Part shown: in pieces, positions 61,095 through 64,000 of the stretch
How positions within the stretch are numbered: position 1 is the first letter of the stretch
How the letters are laid out: each line of letters opens with the position of its first letter
DNA from: Neospora caninum Liverpool
Taxonomy: Eukaryota > Apicomplexa > Conoidasida > Eucoccidiorida > Sarcocystidae
Direction of reading: 5' to 3'
Length of the DNA stretch: 64,000 nucleotides
Assembly: GCF_000208865.1 (NCBI RefSeq)
Contig: NC_018392.1
Location: forward strand, 2,066,793-2,130,792
Notes under the pieces: generated by a model
Databases searched by the model: none
Told to the model about the DNA's origin: nothing
What the model saw: the letters and a program-made list of their open reading frames with translations, nothing else
Translations under genes and position numbers: made by a program

Positions 61095-62276
61095 ATAGAA
61101 CGCCACGCGCTCCAAATCGTGCTGCTCGCTTTCCTCCTGGCTGCCGCGGTGCCCTGCGCCGCGTCTGAGGCCTCTGGATCAGAGCCTGAACCAGATTTCA
61201 CCGTTACCATTAGCAAAGAGGGAATTGCAGAAAACAGCCAACGGGAGTTCTCGCTCGGCCCTTCCGCCACTCTCCGTGTTGTCGACGAGACCGGCAAAGC
61301 GACTCTCCTGCCCGCTCCGGGCGCCGCCGGCGACAGTGAGGCGGGACAGTACAGCGTCGCGTACGTGTTTGAGAACGGGCAGTGCAACTTCGAAAAAACA
61401 GTCGCATACAAGGACGCCTTCCCTGGCTATTCGGAAGAATTATGGGTCCGTACCGGAACTGAGGCTGGGACCGGGGAAGAGGGTACAGGAGAAGTTGGGA
61501 ACTACACATTTACGAATCCTCCTGATGAGTATTTGAGTGGAGGGTTCAGTTTCTGTGTGCGGTTCACAACAAACCCCGCCGCAACTTCCACAACAACACC
61601 GTCACCTATAACGACATCCTTGGCAACCACGGTACGGCCCTCTGCGTCGTCCGACGGTTCGTCATCTGACCCGACACTTGGTGGAGCTTCTGGAAATGCC
61701 GCAGGCCCAGGCAACCAGGACGGACATGGAAGTGATGGAGAAGCACAAACGGAGGACAAGCGCCCTGTCGAAGAAGAAGTAGAACGCCCTGGCGTCCCGG
61801 CAGGCCCCAGCCACGTACAGGAGGAGAGCGGCCTCCGTGGATCCGTCCCAGACCACACTGTGGCAGGCTCCTCTGAGAATCAAGTGGCCTCAGAGCACAC
61901 ATCGTCTCCGATCGCTACTACCCCGTCGCGTTCTTCGAGCGACCTCACCAACGAAGAGCAAACCACACCAAACATGGTTATCACTACATCTCCCACCCTG
62001 GCAGACAGCAGCCTCCCCTCCGGCACCAAAGGTTCATCAACTGCTCCTGCCCCCTTATCGACACTAGAGATAAGCGCATCCCTGGGGTCCTCAGACAACA
62101 AAGGTGCTGATGGTGATGGCCACGCTCGCTTGAGGCGTCTTTCAGACTCAGAGGCTTCAGAAGCGAAATACTTGACGATTGTGGTGCACTCTGCGGCTTA
62201 TGGTTCTACGGCCGGAACGTCTCTGGTGGCAGCATCCGTCTTGGCCATGACAGCATCAGTGTTGTCCAGCTTTTAG
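61095..62276 (+). CDS. array gene 4: family protein lacking the canonical ATG
   Basis: Open for 393 codons from the position homologous to the ATG of its paralogues, but that codon is ATA (61095-61097). The frame extends a few codons upstream (GTG at 61074) with no ATG in it, partly because the leader differs by a 2-base indel. The head, two cysteines and NYT are intact. The stalk is unique (Thr-rich, then acidic), and RLRRLSDSEASE, KYLTIVVHS and the GPI-type tail are kept. It could be translated from a non-AUG codon, gain a start by splicing, or be a recent pseudogene. Confidence 0.65.
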   Translation: MERHALQIVLLAFLLAAAVPCAASEASGSEPEPDFTVTISKEGIAENSQREFSLGPSATLRVVDETGKATLLPAPGAAGDSEAGQYSVAYVFENGQCNFEKTVAYKDAFPGYSEELWVRTGTEAGTGEEGTGEVGNYTFTNPPDEYLSGGFSFCVRFTTNPAATSTTTPSPITTSLATTVRPSASSDGSSSDPTLGGASGNAAGPGNQDGHGSDGEAQTEDKRPVEEEVERPGVPAGPSHVQEESGLRGSVPDHTVAGSSENQVASEHTSSPIATTPSRSSSDLTNEEQTTPNMVITTSPTLADSSLPSGTKGSSTAPAPLSTLEISASLGSSDNKGADGDGHARLRRLSDSEASEAKYLTIVVHSAAYGSTAGTSLVAASVLAMTASVLSSF

Positions 62277-63284
62277 TTGAGGTAGAGGGGAGAATGAACA
62301 TGGACTGGTCCACTGTGGCAAGGTCACCGGTCCGTGCACCCAACGGCACGTCGTCGGACAGAAGCTAAACGGAATTGGGATACCCAGAAGCAGGATGTGG
62401 TCTGACTGCCACCGACCGCTCCCTCACTCCCGAAGTGGTCTACCTATTAGATGCACCCTACACCGTTGTAGATTACAGTCGAAAAACATGGGGGGCGCGA
62501 GTCGTCTGCGTCAAGGCGACATGAACTCGACTTTAGAAGAAGGGGAAGTGTGCCGTCCGTCGTGAGACGGTCTAAAACGTTGACGTGTCTCTTCGAGTTC
62601 GGCACGACTCTTGGCTTTTTCCACTGTTTTCTGTGGTTGGTGCGAAATGGCGATGAAGGAACCAGAAACGTCGTTGTGTCACAAAGACGCGGGGCACTAC
62701 GAGACCCGCTAGTGCACGCTTGTGTGTAGGGAATCGGCGCCTGGATGCTCGTGTACTCAACATGCTACACACTCACGTCACGTAGTGCTGAGAAAGTAAG
62801 GCGTTTAGCAGGTGCGCAATCGGCCACCTCGTTCGTGCTGTCCTGTGGCCGCACACAATCCCCGATACACGTCCCAGGTAGTTGGATTTCCTCTCACATC
62901 GGACAAGTGGTTACTTCCGAGACCATTTGTTTCCTGCAGCCGCCGCTACACTAACGAAACCCTTTCTCGCCCTCTCCTTTCGCCCTGCCTTGCTTAGTAC
63001 GGGTCACTGTCCCTTTCTCAGTCATCGCGCCGATCCAGGCGAACCCGCACACGCGCTCCCTTTGCCGCTTGGCTTTCTGCGTCGCGCGCCAGGCATCTCG
63101 TGCATGTAGGTGAGCGCCGCCGCCCGCACACTGGAGGTTCTAACCGCGATGCTGGTGAATGGGGGATGGAAAACTGTTCAATCCAATTTTAAAACCGGCT
63201 TAGGGTCAGCATTTCACATGAGATTTCCATGCCTTTTCAGCGGACCACAAGTCGCTTTCATTACTGGACCGTAACACATGCAAC
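62277..63284. other. spacer between array genes 4 and 5
   Basis: No coding frame recognised. About 62,960-63,284 is the upstream block shared with genes 2 and 3. Confidence 0.6.
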
Positions 63285-64000
63285 ATGGAACGCCACGCGT
63301 TCCAAATCGTGCTGCTCGCTTTCCTCCTGGCTGCCGCGGTGCCCTGCGCCGCGTCTGAGGCCTCTGGATCAGAGCCTGAGCCAGATTTCACCGTTACCAT
63401 TAGCAAAGAGGGAATTACAGAAAACAGCCGACGGGAGTTTTCGCTCGGCCCTTCCGCCACTCTCCGTGTTGTCGACGAGACCGGCAAAGCGACTCTCCTG
63501 CCGGCTCCGACCACCGCCGGCGACAGTGAGGCGGGGCAGTACAGCGTCGCGTACGTGTTTGAGAACGGGCAGTGCAACTTCGAAAAAACAGTCGCATACA
63601 AGGACGCCTTCCCTGGCTACTCGCAACAATTATGGGTCCGTACCGGAACTGAGGCTGGGACCGGGAAAGAGGGTACAGGAGAAGTTGGGAACTACACATT
63701 TACGAATCCTCCTGATGAGTATTTGAGTGGAGGGGTCAGTTTCTGTGTGAGGTTCACGACATCCCAATCGACGACAACCACCACCACGACCACGTCAACG
63801 ACAGCGGTAGATGCAACGGATGATTCGTCAACCCACACGGATAGTAATTCAGACTTGTCATCTCCAGTGGGAGGCGGACTGCAACCTCTCTTGCCAGGGG
63901 GCGCCCAGCAAGGACAGGGGCCCGCGGGCGCCGGAGAAGGCCAGGGGCCCGAGGTCGCCGGAGAAGGCCAGGTGACCGGCGGCGTAGGTGATGGCAACTC
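63285..64000 (+). CDS. array gene 5: family protein, cut by the window end
   Basis: Starts at ATG 63285 and remains open to the last base (238 codons visible). The signal peptide and head match the other copies (two cysteines, NYT). After a poly-Thr start the stalk turns Gly/Pro-rich with an internal repeat of about 10 residues (GQGPxxAGE), unlike its neighbours. The C-terminus is outside the window. Confidence 0.8.
   Translation, partial: MERHAFQIVLLAFLLAAAVPCAASEASGSEPEPDFTVTISKEGITENSRREFSLGPSATLRVVDETGKATLLPAPTTAGDSEAGQYSVAYVFENGQCNFEKTVAYKDAFPGYSQQLWVRTGTEAGTGKEGTGEVGNYTFTNPPDEYLSGGVSFCVRFTTSQSTTTTTTTTSTTAVDATDDSSTHTDSNSDLSSPVGGGLQPLLPGGAQQGQGPAGAGEGQGPEVAGEGQVTGGVGDGN

Noticed and set aside
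52074..63601. Repeated antisense frames of about 124 codons opposite each array gene
   Set aside because: They recur only because the sense heads are near-identical. There is no independent evidence of coding.
1..64000. CRISPR arrays, insertion sequences, bacterial operons, tRNA or rRNA genes
   Set aside because: No spaced direct repeats, transposase frames or recognisable structural-RNA sequences were seen, and gene structure is eukaryotic. A covariance-model search was not possible here.

Overview
The window looks like nuclear DNA of a coccidian apicomplexan, most likely Toxoplasma gondii or a very close relative. The reasons are mid-GC coding DNA, many 0.3-1 kb introns with canonical GT-AG borders, frequent (TA)n microsatellites in introns and spacers, heavily expanded proteins, and a local family of signal-peptide plus GPI-tail proteins. 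The species is inferred, not proven. Exon borders were assigned by hand from splice sites, reading phase and protein-family alignment.

Left part (1-16.7 kb): a 4-exon coiled-coil protein gene lies on the minus strand (9043-12392). Its first exon and about 3 kb of upstream DNA (12076-15436) are duplicated at 3083-6290. The duplicate carries a truncated first exon that runs into unrelated sequence and ends in a hydrophobic tail. No gene could be assigned in 1-2957 or 6291-9042.

Middle part (16.7-50 kb): three conserved housekeeping-type genes. (1) A 16-exon SMYD5-like MYND/SET methyltransferase on the plus strand (16773-24965, modelled 609 aa). (2) Phosphopantothenoylcysteine decarboxylase on the minus strand (26358-29529, 6 exons, modelled 254 aa), an enzyme of coenzyme A synthesis, convergent with (1). 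(3) A very large PA200/Blm10 proteasome activator on the plus strand (32319-49896, 18 exons, modelled about 3252 aa), divergent from (2) across a 2.8 kb intergenic region. The PA200 introns hold several minisatellites. One of its donor sites is triplicated, and its C-terminus departs from the usual HbYX motif.

Right part (52-64 kb): a tandem array of at least five paralogous genes for secreted proteins. Each has a nearly invariant signal peptide and a head domain with two cysteines and one N-glycosylation sequon. Each complete copy then has a Ser/Thr/Pro-rich stalk that differs between copies, a conserved RRLSD motif and a GPI-type hydrophobic tail. The fourth copy has lost the usual ATG, the fifth runs off the window, and decayed C-terminal ends of further members remain in two duplicated spacers. 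I could not assign the family a certain published name.
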